Shown: in pieces, positions 18,983 through 29,216 of the stretch | Numbering within the stretch: position 1 is the first letter of the stretch | Layout of the letters: the number at the start of each line of letters is the position of its first letter | Assembly (NCBI GenBank): GCA_947177425.1 | Contig: CAMWUN010000016.1 | Coordinates: forward strand, 1-64,000 | DNA length: 64,000 nucleotides | From: an uncultured bacterium | Lineage (GTDB): Bacteria; Bacillota; Clostridia; Lachnospirales; Lachnospiraceae | Direction of reading: 5' to 3' | The notes under the pieces: model-generated | The model's database searches: none | The model's input: only the letters and a program-made list of their open reading frames with translations | What the model was told of the DNA's origin: nothing | Program-made: the position numbers and the translations under genes

Positions 18983-20824
18983 ATGAAAATCAGACTGGCG
19001 GACTATATTGTAAATTTTCTGACGGAACATGGGGTAAAAGACTGTTTTACCGTGGTAGGCGGAGGCGCAATGCATTTAAACGATGCATTTGGACATGCCC
19101 AGGGGATACACTGTACTTATAATCACCATGAACAGGCATGTGCCATTGCTGCGGAGGCTTATGCGCGTCTGGAGAATAAAATAGCGGCAGTGTGTGTCAC
19201 TACCGGACCGGGGGGAACCAATGCTATTACTGGCGTAGTAGGAGGATGGCTGGACTCTATCCCTATGTTTATCGTAAGCGGCCAGGTGCGTTATGATACG
19301 ACTGCCCGTTTTGCCCAGCAGTTTACGGAGGGACGTTCCCTGCGGGCTGTAGGAGATCAGGAGTTTGACATTGTGCAATCCGTTGCCTGCATGTGCAAGT
19401 ATGCCGCCATGCTGGAGAATCCCATGGATATCAGATATATGCTTGAAAAGGCATGGCATCTTGCGGTTACGGGCAGGCCGGGGCCGGTATGGCTGGATAT
19501 TCCTGTCAATTTTCAGGGGATGGAAATTGAAACCCAGGATTTGCAGGGATATAGTCCGAATGAGGATGATGCGCTGCTTCCCCCGCCTGTAAAGGATGAG
19601 ATAATAGATGTTGTATTAAGGAAGATTACAGAGGCGGAAAGACCGGTGATATATGCAGGAGGCGGCATCCGGCTTTCGGGGGGATATGCGGAATTCAGGA
19701 AAGCAGCAGAACTGCTTGGCGTGCCTGTGGTGACATATTGGAACAGCGTAGATTTGATAGAGGACGCGCATCCTCTTTATTGCGGCCGGGGAGGAAATAT
19801 GGGCGATCGTGCCGGAAATTTTGCCGTACAGAATTCTGACCTTTTGCTTGCCATTGGAACCCGTATCAGCATCCGGCAGGTAGGATATAATTGGAAGACC
19901 TGGGCCAGGGAAGCAGAAGTGATTATGGTGGACATTGACCAGGCGGAATTTAAGAAACCTACAATCCATGTAGATATGGAAATATGGGCGGATGCAAAGG
20001 ATTTCCTTGGTGCGGTATGCAGAAGACTGGAAGGAAAGAAAACACCTGTTTTTCCCGGGGGATGGTGGCGGGAACAGTGTCTTTTATGGAAAAAGAAATA
20101 TCCGGTTACACTGGCACGTCATTGGGAGGAAAACGGAGAGACTGCCAATGTGTTTGCTTTTATCAGGCATCTTTCAGAAAGCCTTCCTGAAAACAGTCTG
20201 ACTGCTGTCAGCAACGGCGCCTGCTGTGTGGTAGGGCATCAGAACTGGCACATGAAAAAAGGAACAAGGTTCATTATTAACAGCGCCATAGCCAGCATGG
20301 GGTATGGGCTTCCGGCAGCCATAGGTTTATGCCTTGCGGGAGGGCGGAAAGATACCATATGCCTTGAAGGGGATGGCAGTATCATGATGAACTTACAGGA
20401 ACTTCAGACAGTAGTCACAAACCGGTTGCCGGTTAAGCTATTTTTGATAAACAATGCGGGGTATCACAGCATCCGCCAGACCCAGAATAATCTTTTTCAA
20501 GAGCATTCCAAGGTAGGGATAGGGCCGGAAAGCGGAGATTTGTCTTTTCCGGATTATAAAAAAATTGCAGATGCCTTTGGGTTTCCTTATTATAGCGCCC
20601 ACAGTAATGAGGAGATGCAAAGGGCAGTTGCCAGTACGCTGGCAGAACCGGGATTTGTTTTTTGTGAGATATTTACGGACACTGTGCAGGCATGGGAGCC
20701 TAAGAGCGCCACGAAACGTCTGCCAGATGGCAGGCTGGTCAGTCCTCCGCTGGAGGATTTGGCGCCTTTCCTTGACAGGGAAGAATTAGAAGAAAATCTG
20801 TTCATTACACCGATAGAAGATTAA
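18983..20824 (+). CDS. ThDP-dependent acetolactate synthase-like enzyme (candidate YerE-like)
   Basis: FLTEHGVKDCFTVVGGGAMHLNDAFG, CVTTGPGGTNAITGVVGGWLDSIPMFIVSGQV, GDGSIMMNLQELQTVVTNRLPVKLFLINN (ThDP motif). Confidence 0.88.
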   Translation: MKIRLADYIVNFLTEHGVKDCFTVVGGGAMHLNDAFGHAQGIHCTYNHHEQACAIAAEAYARLENKIAAVCVTTGPGGTNAITGVVGGWLDSIPMFIVSGQVRYDTTARFAQQFTEGRSLRAVGDQEFDIVQSVACMCKYAAMLENPMDIRYMLEKAWHLAVTGRPGPVWLDIPVNFQGMEIETQDLQGYSPNEDDALLPPPVKDEIIDVVLRKITEAERPVIYAGGGIRLSGGYAEFRKAAELLGVPVVTYWNSVDLIEDAHPLYCGRGGNMGDRAGNFAVQNSDLLLAIGTRISIRQVGYNWKTWAREAEVIMVDIDQAEFKKPTIHVDMEIWADAKDFLGAVCRRLEGKKTPVFPGGWWREQCLLWKKKYPVTLARHWEENGETANVFAFIRHLSESLPENSLTAVSNGACCVVGHQNWHMKKGTRFIINSAIASMGYGLPAAIGLCLAGGRKDTICLEGDGSIMMNLQELQTVVTNRLPVKLFLINNAGYHSIRQTQNNLFQEHSKVGIGPESGDLSFPDYKKIADAFGFPYYSAHSNEEMQRAVASTLAEPGFVFCEIFTDTVQAWEPKSATKRLPDGRLVSPPLEDLAPFLDREELEENLFITPIED

Positions 20825-20873
20825 TCAGAGAAAGGCTGTCTATGAATGGCAGTGTCTAAGGCAGGGGAATACG

Positions 20874-21983
20874 ATGCAGTGGTTTGATTTTTATAAAGGA
20901 AAAAGAGTTCTCATTACCGGGCATACAGGGTTTAAAGGCGCCTGGATGTGCAGCATGCTTCTTAAAGCCGGCGCCCAGGTGACAGGGTATGCCCTTAAGC
21001 CGCCCACTTCCCCCAGCCTGTTTGATTTATGCAGTTTAGGGGACAGGGTCTGTTCCGTGGAAGGAGATATAAGGGATTTATCCCGTCTACAGAAAGTATT
21101 TGAGGAGACAGGGCCGGAAATTGTGATTCATATGGCAGCCCAGCCTCTGGTCAGGGAATCTTACCAAAATCCGGTTTATACTTATGAAGTGAACGTTATG
21201 GGAACTGTCAATGTGCTGGAATGCGTCCGCCAGAGCAGCTATGTGCGTTCTGTAATTAATGTCACCACTGATAAGGTATATAAAAATAAAGAATGGTGCT
21301 GGGGATACAGGGAAGATGATGAATTAAATGGATATGACCCGTATTCCAATTCCAAATCCTGCTCCGAACTGGTAACAGACAGTTATAAATCTTCCTTTTT
21401 CAGCAGGAACACAGAAAAATCTACAGGGAGTTCCACAGAATTTTCCATAGGAGTATCCACTGTGAGGGCCGGAAATGTGATTGGCGGCGGGGATTTTGCA
21501 AAGGACAGAATTATTCCCGACTGTGTCCGCGCCGTATCCCGGGGGGAGAATATCATTGTCAGGAATCCCTGTTCTATAAGACCCTATCAGCATGTGCTGG
21601 AGCCGCTGGCGGTATATCTGATGCTGGCAAAAGCGCAGTATACAGATACAGGAATTGGGGGCCGCTACAATGTGGGGCCGGATGAAGGGGACTGTCTTGC
21701 TACCGGGAAACTGGTGGATTTATTCTGCCATAAATGGATGCAGCAGACGGGGAATAAGCCTGTATGGATTGACCAGTCAGACCATGGACCTCATGAAGCC
21801 GGATTTTTAAAGCTGGACTGTTCAAGGCTGAAAAATGTTCTGGGATGGAAAAGCGTATGGAATATTGAAAAAACTATGGAAAAACTTGTGGAATGGTATC
21901 ATGTTTATTTATCTTGTGGTAGGATAGAAGAATGTATGGAAAAACAGATAGATGAGTTCTTAGCGGCTGGAAGCACGAAGTAA
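20874..21983 (+). CDS. rfbG: CDP-glucose 4,6-dehydratase
   Basis: FYKGKRVLITGHTGFKGAWMCSML, AAQPLVRESYQNPVYTYEVNVMGTVNVLE, NVTTDKVYKNKEWCWGYREDDELNGYDPYSNSKSCSELV. Confidence 0.93.
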   Translation: MQWFDFYKGKRVLITGHTGFKGAWMCSMLLKAGAQVTGYALKPPTSPSLFDLCSLGDRVCSVEGDIRDLSRLQKVFEETGPEIVIHMAAQPLVRESYQNPVYTYEVNVMGTVNVLECVRQSSYVRSVINVTTDKVYKNKEWCWGYREDDELNGYDPYSNSKSCSELVTDSYKSSFFSRNTEKSTGSSTEFSIGVSTVRAGNVIGGGDFAKDRIIPDCVRAVSRGENIIVRNPCSIRPYQHVLEPLAVYLMLAKAQYTDTGIGGRYNVGPDEGDCLATGKLVDLFCHKWMQQTGNKPVWIDQSDHGPHEAGFLKLDCSRLKNVLGWKSVWNIEKTMEKLVEWYHVYLSCGRIEECMEKQIDEFLAAGSTK

Positions 21984-22036
21984 AGCAGATTTTCCGGAGC
22001 GTGTTGCAAACACGTTCTGGGGTACAGGGAAAGGAC

Positions 22037-22816
22037 ATGGCTGGGCAGATGAAGGTTTTGATTTTGGCGGGAGGTTCCAAAAGCACCATTAGCGAGGACA
22101 GGGAAGGAATCCCTAAACCAATGGTGGAGATTGGAGAGAAACCTCTTTTGTGGCATATTATGAAGCAGTATGGCCATTTTGGGTTTGATGATTTCCTGAT
22201 ATGCGGCGGCTATAAGGTTAATGTAATCAAGAATTACTTCCGGGATTATTATATTTACCAGTCAGATATTACAGTAGACCTTGCCACCAATCAGGTGGAA
22301 ATCCATAAAAAAGTAACTGAGAACTGGAAGGTGACGGTGGCGGATACGGGATTGTTTGCCACTACAGGCCAGCGGGTGAGTCAGGCGGAAAAATATATCA
22401 GGGATGACAGATTCCTGGTGACGTACGGGGACTGTCTTTCAGATATCAATATAAAGGAACTGGTGGAATTTTCCATGGAAAATGATAAACTGGTAACAAT
22501 GGCTGTGGCAAAGCCGACGGGAAGAAATGTGGTACTGCCCATTGACGAGAACGATATTCTGGGTAATTTGTGCGCGGCGGAGCCGGAGGGCCAGTCATGG
22601 ACCAATGCCTGTACCTTTGTGTTTAAGAAGGGAGTATTCCCTTATTTGAACGGGAACTATGAACTGGACAAGCAGCTTTTACCCACCCTTTCTGAGAAAG
22701 GGCAGATTGCAGTTTATAAGCATCGTGGTTTCTGGTGCCCGGTGGAGACAAGACGTGACAAAGTGGATTTGGAAACCCGGTGGAATGCAGCCATGGCGCC
22801 CTGGAAAGTGTGGTAA
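22037..22816 (+). CDS. RfbF-like nucleotidyltransferase with degenerate signature
   Basis: Clear paralogue of the next gene, but LAGGSKSTISEDREGIPKPM replaces LAGGRGTRISEESGFRPKPM; start taken as ATG 22037. Confidence 0.8.
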   Translation: MAGQMKVLILAGGSKSTISEDREGIPKPMVEIGEKPLLWHIMKQYGHFGFDDFLICGGYKVNVIKNYFRDYYIYQSDITVDLATNQVEIHKKVTENWKVTVADTGLFATTGQRVSQAEKYIRDDRFLVTYGDCLSDINIKELVEFSMENDKLVTMAVAKPTGRNVVLPIDENDILGNLCAAEPEGQSWTNACTFVFKKGVFPYLNGNYELDKQLLPTLSEKGQIAVYKHRGFWCPVETRRDKVDLETRWNAAMAPWKVW

Positions 22817-22818
22817 AT

Positions 22819-23592
22819 ATGAAAGTAGTGATTTTGGCAGGGGGAAGGGGAACAAGAATCAGCGAGGAATCCGGTTTCAGGCCAAAGCCTATGATTGAAA
22901 TTGGGGATAAACCGATTTTGTGGCATATCATGAAGTGGTATGCTTCTTTTGGATTTTTGGATTTTGTAGTCTGCTGTGGGTATAAGGGCCATTTGATAAA
23001 GGATTATTTTATAAATTATTATGCCTATCAGGGGGACGGCTATTTTAATTTAAACGCCGATACCAGCCGTTTCCACGAAAACAGGAAAGAACCCTGGAGA
23101 GTTACGCTGGCAAATACAGGGCTGAGAACTCTGACGGCGGGGCGATTGCTGCGGATTAGAGAATATGTAGGTGATGATACGTTTATGCTGACCTATGGGG
23201 ACGGGGTGGCGGATGTGGATATCGCCAGACTGCTTGCGTGTCACCGTAAGAATGGAAGACTGGTGACGATTACCACTACCCAGCCGGAGGGCCGTTTTGG
23301 AGCCATCCAGATAGATGAGGACGGAAGGGTGCGCGGATTTAAGGAAAAGGCCAGGAAAGACCAGTCCTGGGTTAACACAGGATTTATGGTAATGGAGCCG
23401 GCGGTGTTTGACTATCTGGGGGATGGAAGTGAAATGCTGGAAAACGGCCCTTTTGAGAGAATTGCCCGGGAAGGGCAGATGAATGCGTACCGCCATGAAG
23501 GCTTCTGGTCCCCCATGGATACCATGCACGATAAGGCATACCTTGAAGAACTTTGGAAGAAAAATGAAGCGCCCTGGAAAGTGCATGAATGA
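22819..23592 (+). CDS. rfbF: Glucose-1-phosphate cytidylyltransferase
   Basis: MKVVILAGGRGTRISEESGFRPKPMIEIGDKPILWHIMK, YGDGVADVDI, GRFGAIQIDEDGRVRGFKEK, GFWSPMDTMHDK. Confidence 0.93.
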   Translation: MKVVILAGGRGTRISEESGFRPKPMIEIGDKPILWHIMKWYASFGFLDFVVCCGYKGHLIKDYFINYYAYQGDGYFNLNADTSRFHENRKEPWRVTLANTGLRTLTAGRLLRIREYVGDDTFMLTYGDGVADVDIARLLACHRKNGRLVTITTTQPEGRFGAIQIDEDGRVRGFKEKARKDQSWVNTGFMVMEPAVFDYLGDGSEMLENGPFERIAREGQMNAYRHEGFWSPMDTMHDKAYLEELWKKNEAPWKVHE

Positions 23593-23655
23593 GAAAAGGA
23601 AACACGCTTTAGGGAAAATATACAGAGTAAGGAACATGATCCGGCAGGATGGTAA

Positions 23656-25008
23656 ATGAGGTGTGAAATGTTTGATGGAATGAATGAAGAACAGGCAAGA
23701 GGACAGATTCTGGATATGGTAAAGGAATATTGCGACAAATACCACAATGTCCAAAAACCCTTTAAAGAAGGACAGTATATCCCTTATGCCAGCCGTGTGT
23801 ATGACAGGGAAGAGATGACAAACCTTGTGGACAGTGCGTTGGAGTTCTGGCTGACATCGGGAAAGTATACGGAAGAGTTTGAAAAAAATTTTGCGGGATA
23901 TCTTGGCGTAAAATACTGTGCGCTGGTAAATTCAGGATCTTCTGCAAATCTGCTGGCTTTTATGGCCCTTACGTCCCCGCTGTTGGGAGAGCGGGCCATC
24001 CGGCGGGGGGACGAGGTAATCACGGTGGCGGCAGGTTTTCCCACTACCGTGTCGCCTATGGTACAGTTTGGTGCAGTGCCGGTTTTCATCGATGTGACGA
24101 TTCCCCAGTACAATATGGATGTTTCCATGCTGGAGAGGGCGTTGTCCCCCAGGACAAAAGCGGTTATGGCGGCGCATACGCTGGGAAACCCCTTTGACCT
24201 GAAAGCAGTAAAGGAATTCTGCGACAGGCATAATCTATGGCTTATTGAGGATAACTGTGATGCCCTGGGGTCTGTCTATACATGGAATGGAAAAGAGTAT
24301 CTGACAGGAACTCTGGGGGATATCGGAACCTCCAGTTTTTATCCGCCCCATCATATGACCATGGGAGAAGGGGGAGCCGTTTACACCAATAACCCGCTGC
24401 TTAATAAGTGTGTGCGTTCGTTCAGGGACTGGGGAAGGGACTGTGTCTGCGTCTCCGGTCAGGACAATATGTGCGGGCACCGGTTTGACAGGAAATATGA
24501 ACAGCTTCCCGATGGGTATGACCATAAATATGTTTATTCCCATTTCGGATACAACTTGAAAGCTACAGATTTGCAGGCCGCAATCGGGTGCGCCCAGCTT
24601 AAAAAGCTGCCAGAGTTTGCCATGCGCAGAAGAGAGCATTTTGATTTCCTGAAAGAAAACCTGCGGGACATGGAAGAGTATTTTATCCTCCCTGAAGCCT
24701 GCGAGAATGCCAGGCCAAGCTGGTTTGGGTTCATGCTTACCTGCCGGGAAGGGACAAAAAGAACAGAAGTGGTGCCTTATTTAGAGAGCAGGGGCATCCA
24801 GACCCGTATGTTATTTGCAGGAAATCTGACAAAGCATCCATGCTTTGATGAGATGCGGAAAAAGCAGGAAGGCTACCGGATCGTGGGGGAACTGGAGAAC
24901 ACGGACCGTATCATGCGTGACACATTCTGGATTGGGGTTTACCCGGGTATGACGCATGAGATGCTGGAAGTAATGGTGAAGGAAATCAAACGCTGTTATG
25001 CTTCGTGA
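23656..25008 (+). CDS. rfbH: CDP-4-keto-6-deoxyglucose 3-dehydrase (RfbH/E1-like, DegT fold)
   Basis: SSFYPPHHMTMGEGGAVYT (His in place of the PLP Lys) and Cys set EDNCDALG...RDCVCVSGQDNMCG (CxC-x7-C). Confidence 0.9.
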   Translation: MRCEMFDGMNEEQARGQILDMVKEYCDKYHNVQKPFKEGQYIPYASRVYDREEMTNLVDSALEFWLTSGKYTEEFEKNFAGYLGVKYCALVNSGSSANLLAFMALTSPLLGERAIRRGDEVITVAAGFPTTVSPMVQFGAVPVFIDVTIPQYNMDVSMLERALSPRTKAVMAAHTLGNPFDLKAVKEFCDRHNLWLIEDNCDALGSVYTWNGKEYLTGTLGDIGTSSFYPPHHMTMGEGGAVYTNNPLLNKCVRSFRDWGRDCVCVSGQDNMCGHRFDRKYEQLPDGYDHKYVYSHFGYNLKATDLQAAIGCAQLKKLPEFAMRRREHFDFLKENLRDMEEYFILPEACENARPSWFGFMLTCREGTKRTEVVPYLESRGIQTRMLFAGNLTKHPCFDEMRKKQEGYRIVGELENTDRIMRDTFWIGVYPGMTHEMLEVMVKEIKRCYAS

Positions 25009-25038
25009 GAGGGGATAGACTTAAAATTTGGAGAAATC

Positions 25039-26574
25039 ATGAAAGAACAACGATTTGTCAAAATATTAACCTGTTTTTATCTGGTGCCTTTTGCCCTAAT
25101 GATAGGGTTTAATATTGTTAACAGCCTGCTTCGAACCACTTATTTTGAACTGTATCAGGTAATGGAGACTGCGAAATATAAATGGGATAATCCTGTTTTG
25201 GTACTCCTTGTGTCTGTCGGAATTCTTTTTCTTTTTTACTGGATTATGAAATCTGAATGGATGGGTAAGAGAGATGTCAGAAAGCTGATGCTGGTGCATG
25301 GCGGGAGCATCTGCCTTTTTATTGTGCTTTTGTTCCGGTGTGTGGTGACATGTGACAGCGGACTGATAAGCGACATTGCAGTTAAATTTCTTGAAGGAAA
25401 TTATGAGGCTTTTGTGCAGGGGCAGTATCTTTATATGTATCCCTTCCAGATAGGGCTGGCGGCTGTGCTTGAATTTATTTATCTGGTATTCGGCATAGAA
25501 AATTTTATTGTGTTTGAACTGCTTAATATTATCAGTATTTTGGTGATTCTGGACATGCTGGGTAGAATTACCAGAGAGTTGTTTGAAGATGAAAGAATCT
25601 GTCGGATAGAAGCGCTTTTATCCATGGGTATGTTTCCCCTGTTCCTTTTTTCGACCTTCGTGTATGGGGATATCATTGGATGGGCTTTTGGCATAGGCGG
25701 GATTTACCTCATTATACGGTATCTTAAGACAGGCAGATGGCAGGAGATATTAAAGACCTCCCTGCTTTTGTCAGTAGGTATTATCATAAAATCAAATATC
25801 AACATACTGGTAGTGGCGGCCGTGATTGCGGTGACTTTACGTTCCATAGGGGAAAAGAAGTATAAGATGCTGTTGTGGACAGTGGGAATTGCCCTTATAT
25901 CCCAGGCGGGTATATGGGCGGTAAGCGAAGTGTATGCACTGCGGGCAGGTCTGGAAGAGTATCCCCAGGGCATCCCCAAAATAGCCTGGATTGCAATGAG
26001 CATGCAGCAGGGGGACGAGGGGGGTTACGCCTGCGGATGGTATAATTCCTATAATTGGAATGTTTACAGCGAAAATAATTACGATCAGGCACTGGCAACG
26101 CAGGCATGTGTGGAGAATTTAAAACAGTCCCTGGGGAAATTCCTGCATGAACAGCGTTACGCCCTGGATTACTTTTACAAAAAATTTACTTCCCAGTGGA
26201 ATGCTCCTACATTTCAGGCAATGATTACCAATGAATGGAACAGCAGACATGTGGAGAATTTATCTCCGCTGGCGAACTTTTTTATTTATGGGGCAGGCAG
26301 GAATATTCTGTATGGAATCATGAATATCTACCACTTCCTGATGTTTTTGTGTACAGGGGTATATTGCTGGTTTTCGCGTAAGAGCTGGTCTTTGGAAAAA
26401 GCATATTTTACTTTGAATATTTTCGGGGGATTTCTGTTTCATATGATATGGGAAGCCCAGTCACGGTATATTTTAGGATATTTTGTCCTGATGCTTCCGT
26501 TGGCGGCATTTGGATTACATGAGATATTAAAGCTAATAGACAGAATGTTAAACAGAAAGGATGGAGAATTGTAA
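25039..26574 (+). CDS. GT-C-like membrane glycosyltransferase
   Basis: 511 aa polytopic; VVTCDSGLISDIAVKFLEGNYEAFVQGQYLYMYPFQIGLAAVLEFIY. Confidence 0.65.
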   Translation: MKEQRFVKILTCFYLVPFALMIGFNIVNSLLRTTYFELYQVMETAKYKWDNPVLVLLVSVGILFLFYWIMKSEWMGKRDVRKLMLVHGGSICLFIVLLFRCVVTCDSGLISDIAVKFLEGNYEAFVQGQYLYMYPFQIGLAAVLEFIYLVFGIENFIVFELLNIISILVILDMLGRITRELFEDERICRIEALLSMGMFPLFLFSTFVYGDIIGWAFGIGGIYLIIRYLKTGRWQEILKTSLLLSVGIIIKSNINILVVAAVIAVTLRSIGEKKYKMLLWTVGIALISQAGIWAVSEVYALRAGLEEYPQGIPKIAWIAMSMQQGDEGGYACGWYNSYNWNVYSENNYDQALATQACVENLKQSLGKFLHEQRYALDYFYKKFTSQWNAPTFQAMITNEWNSRHVENLSPLANFFIYGAGRNILYGIMNIYHFLMFLCTGVYCWFSRKSWSLEKAYFTLNIFGGFLFHMIWEAQSRYILGYFVLMLPLAAFGLHEILKLIDRMLNRKDGEL

Positions 26575-26666
26575 CAATTTAGACAGGTCTGTACAGCCGC
26601 TACACAAACTACGCGGATGGGCGGAGAAAATGATTGAGGAAAAACAATGATATGGAGGAAAAGAAC

Positions 26667-27977
26667 ATGAAAATATCAGTTGCAGGAACAGGTTACGTAG
26701 GGCTGGTTGCAGGGGTATGCTTTGCGGAAAAGGGTTATAATGTGACCTGTGTGGATATTGATGAAAAGAAAGTGGAAATGATGCGTCAGGGGATTTCACC
26801 AATTTATGAAGAGGGGCTGGAGGAACTGATGCAGAAAAACAATGCAAAAGGGACTCTGCACTTTACCACCGACCACGTGGAAGCGTACAGGGATGCAGAT
26901 GCCATTTTTATTGGCGTGGGGACTCCGGAAATGCCGGACGGAAGCGCCAACTTAAGTTATATAGCAGATGTTTCCAGGCAGATTGCGGAAACGGTGGAGA
27001 AGGATTGTCTGGTGGTGGTGAAATCCACGGTGCCGGTGGGAACCAACGATAAGGTAGAACAGTTTATCAGGGATTTTCTTGTTCATGACGTGAAAGTGGA
27101 GGTTGCTTCCAATCCGGAGTTTCTTGCCCAGGGAACGGCAGTCCATGACACCCTCCATGCAGCCAGAATCATTATTGGCACCGAGAGCAAAGAGGCGGAG
27201 GCGCTCCTTCAAAAGATATATGAACCCTTCGGGCTTCCCATTGTGTCGGTAAAGCGCCGCTCAGCGGAGATGATCAAGTATGCCTGCAATGATTTTCTGG
27301 CGCTGAAAATTTCTTATATGAATGATATTGCCAATCTGTGTGAACTGGTAGGGGCGGACATTACCGATGTGGCGAAAGGAATGAGTTTTGACGAGCGCAT
27401 TGGGGCAAGATTTTTAAATGCAGGAATTGGATTTGGGGGAAGCTGCTTTCCGAAAGACACTAAGGCGTTGAAGTTTCTTGCAAGGGAGCACGGCTACAGG
27501 CTGAAAACAGTGGAAGCCTGCGTAGACGTGAACAGCGCCCAGAAAACCAGGCTTTTTGAGAAGGCAAAGGAGAGGATGATTTCCTTCAGCGGTTTAAAAG
27601 CGGCTGTGCTTGGGCTTACCTTTAAATCTGGTACAGACGATTTGCGGGAGGCTCCTTCTATCGACAATTTAAAGCTTCTTCTGGCGGCAGGCGCGCAGGT
27701 TTACGCTTATGACCCCAAGGGAGAAGAGCGGGCGAAGCAGCTTTTCCCGGAGGGAAGGGTGGAAAAAGGCTCCATGAATTACGTGTCTTCTGCAGAGGAA
27801 GCTATCGAAGGGGCAAATATCTGCTTTATATTTACAGAATGGGCGGAAATCAGGGCGGTTACGCCGGAGGATTTTAAAAAGAAAATGCATACGCCGCTGG
27901 TCTATGACGGAAGGAATTTATATAATCCAGTGGACATGAAGCTGGCAGGCGTGGAATATTACAGTATCGGGCGTTAA
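26667..27977 (+). CDS. ugd: UDP-glucose 6-dehydrogenase
   Basis: MKISVAGTGYVGLVAGVCFAEKGYNVTCVDIDEKKV, GIGFGGSCFPKDTKAL, LGLTFKSGTDDLREAPS. Confidence 0.95.
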   Translation: MKISVAGTGYVGLVAGVCFAEKGYNVTCVDIDEKKVEMMRQGISPIYEEGLEELMQKNNAKGTLHFTTDHVEAYRDADAIFIGVGTPEMPDGSANLSYIADVSRQIAETVEKDCLVVVKSTVPVGTNDKVEQFIRDFLVHDVKVEVASNPEFLAQGTAVHDTLHAARIIIGTESKEAEALLQKIYEPFGLPIVSVKRRSAEMIKYACNDFLALKISYMNDIANLCELVGADITDVAKGMSFDERIGARFLNAGIGFGGSCFPKDTKALKFLAREHGYRLKTVEACVDVNSAQKTRLFEKAKERMISFSGLKAAVLGLTFKSGTDDLREAPSIDNLKLLLAAGAQVYAYDPKGEERAKQLFPEGRVEKGSMNYVSSAEEAIEGANICFIFTEWAEIRAVTPEDFKKKMHTPLVYDGRNLYNPVDMKLAGVEYYSIGR

Positions 27978-27985
27978 AATATATA

Positions 27986-28018
27986 GCGGTTAGAAGGAGT
28001 TTGTATCCCTCTAACCGC
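27986..28018. terminator. Bidirectional terminator between convergent genes
   Basis: gcggttagaagg...ccctctaaccgc. Confidence 0.6.
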
Positions 28019-28937
28019 ATCTTTTACTTATAATATATCGTGGGCGGGCTTTTATTTCGTCATAAATTCTTGATATATAGTGGCCGATAATCCCCAGGCT
28101 TATCATCAGGACACTGCCGATAATGAGCTGCAGTAAGATTACGGTGGTAAAGCCTTCCAGGGCGGTGCCTGTAAAATAACGGTACAGGGACTGGATGCCC
28201 AGTATGACAGAGACGAAAAACATTACAAAGCCCAGCAGGGAGACTAACTGCATGGGGGCGCCGGAAAAGGAAGTGATGTTTTGGACAGCGTATTTGGTCA
28301 AGCTCCATACGGACCACTTGGAGACGCCGATTTCCCGCTCCTGTACCTCGAAAGGAAGAACCGTGGTCTTAAAACCCACCCATGAGGAAAGGGCGCGGAA
28401 AAAGGGAGCGCGCTCCGGCATGATCAAAAGAGCGTCCATGGCCTTGCGGTCTAACAGTTTAAAATCTGAGGCGTGGGACATGTCAATCCCGGTTGCTTTG
28501 CTGATGATGTTGTAAAAAGTATTTGCGCTGAAGGTATGAAGAGGGCTTTCTTTTCCACGGGAAGCCTTGACGCCTTCCACCACCTCATAGCCGTCCTGCC
28601 AGAGACGGTACATTTCAGGAATAAGCCGGGGAGGATGCTGGAGGTCGCAGTCCATAATCAGGCAGCAGGCACCCTGGGCATTTTCAAGCCCTGCGAAAAT
28701 AGCGGATTCTTTTCCAAAATTCCTTGAAAACGAAATCCCTTTTACCTGCCCAAACTGTAAAGATAATTCCTGGATGCGTGTAAAGGTCAGATCCTTTGAA
28801 CCGTCATCCACGAAAATAATTTCATAGGGAATATGGCTTTGCTTTAATGTTTCATCGATTGTCTGAAAAGTGCGCTGGATATTATCCTGCTCATTGTACG
28901 AGGGAATAATGATGGAAAGCTGTCGGTCTGTAGACAT
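28011..28937 (-). CDS. GT2 family (DPM1/GtrB-like) polyprenyl-phosphate glycosyltransferase
   Basis: LSIIIPSYNEQDNIQRTFQTIDETL, IIFVDDGSKDLT, CLIMDCDLQHPPRLIPEMYRLWQ, two C-terminal TM helices. Confidence 0.9.
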   Translation of the reverse strand: MSTDRQLSIIIPSYNEQDNIQRTFQTIDETLKQSHIPYEIIFVDDGSKDLTFTRIQELSLQFGQVKGISFSRNFGKESAIFAGLENAQGACCLIMDCDLQHPPRLIPEMYRLWQDGYEVVEGVKASRGKESPLHTFSANTFYNIISKATGIDMSHASDFKLLDRKAMDALLIMPERAPFFRALSSWVGFKTTVLPFEVQEREIGVSKWSVWSLTKYAVQNITSFSGAPMQLVSLLGFVMFFVSVILGIQSLYRYFTGTALEGFTTVILLQLIIGSVLMISLGIIGHYISRIYDEIKARPRYIISKRCG

Positions 28938-29216
28938 ATGGAAACTCCTTGTATATACCTGCAGTATTGGGCCGGCGTAAAGACAAGGAAGCTGGCGGCT
29001 GCAAGGATTAATTGCCACGCATGGCAGTTGATATTATAAGCCTAGTATATATGAGAAAGGAACGTTTGGCAATGATTGAGTTACAGTTGGCTTTATGCTA
29101 TTTTGCGTGTTATGATTGAAAATTGATTTCTAAAGCGTGTTTGACGAAAACGGAATATAAGTATAAAATAAGAACACTAAGGAATAATTTCTAAAAAGTG
29201 GAAACGGGGATTTAAA

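Noticed and set aside
21994-22018. gagcgtgttgcaaacacgttctg hairpin before the first rfbF copy as another MITE copy
   Set aside because: Only a short hairpin with partial resemblance to the 33292 element tip; too little sequence to call.
23050-23754. 234-aa minus-strand ORF opposite rfbF/rfbH
   Set aside because: Shadow ORF antisense to two well-supported genes.
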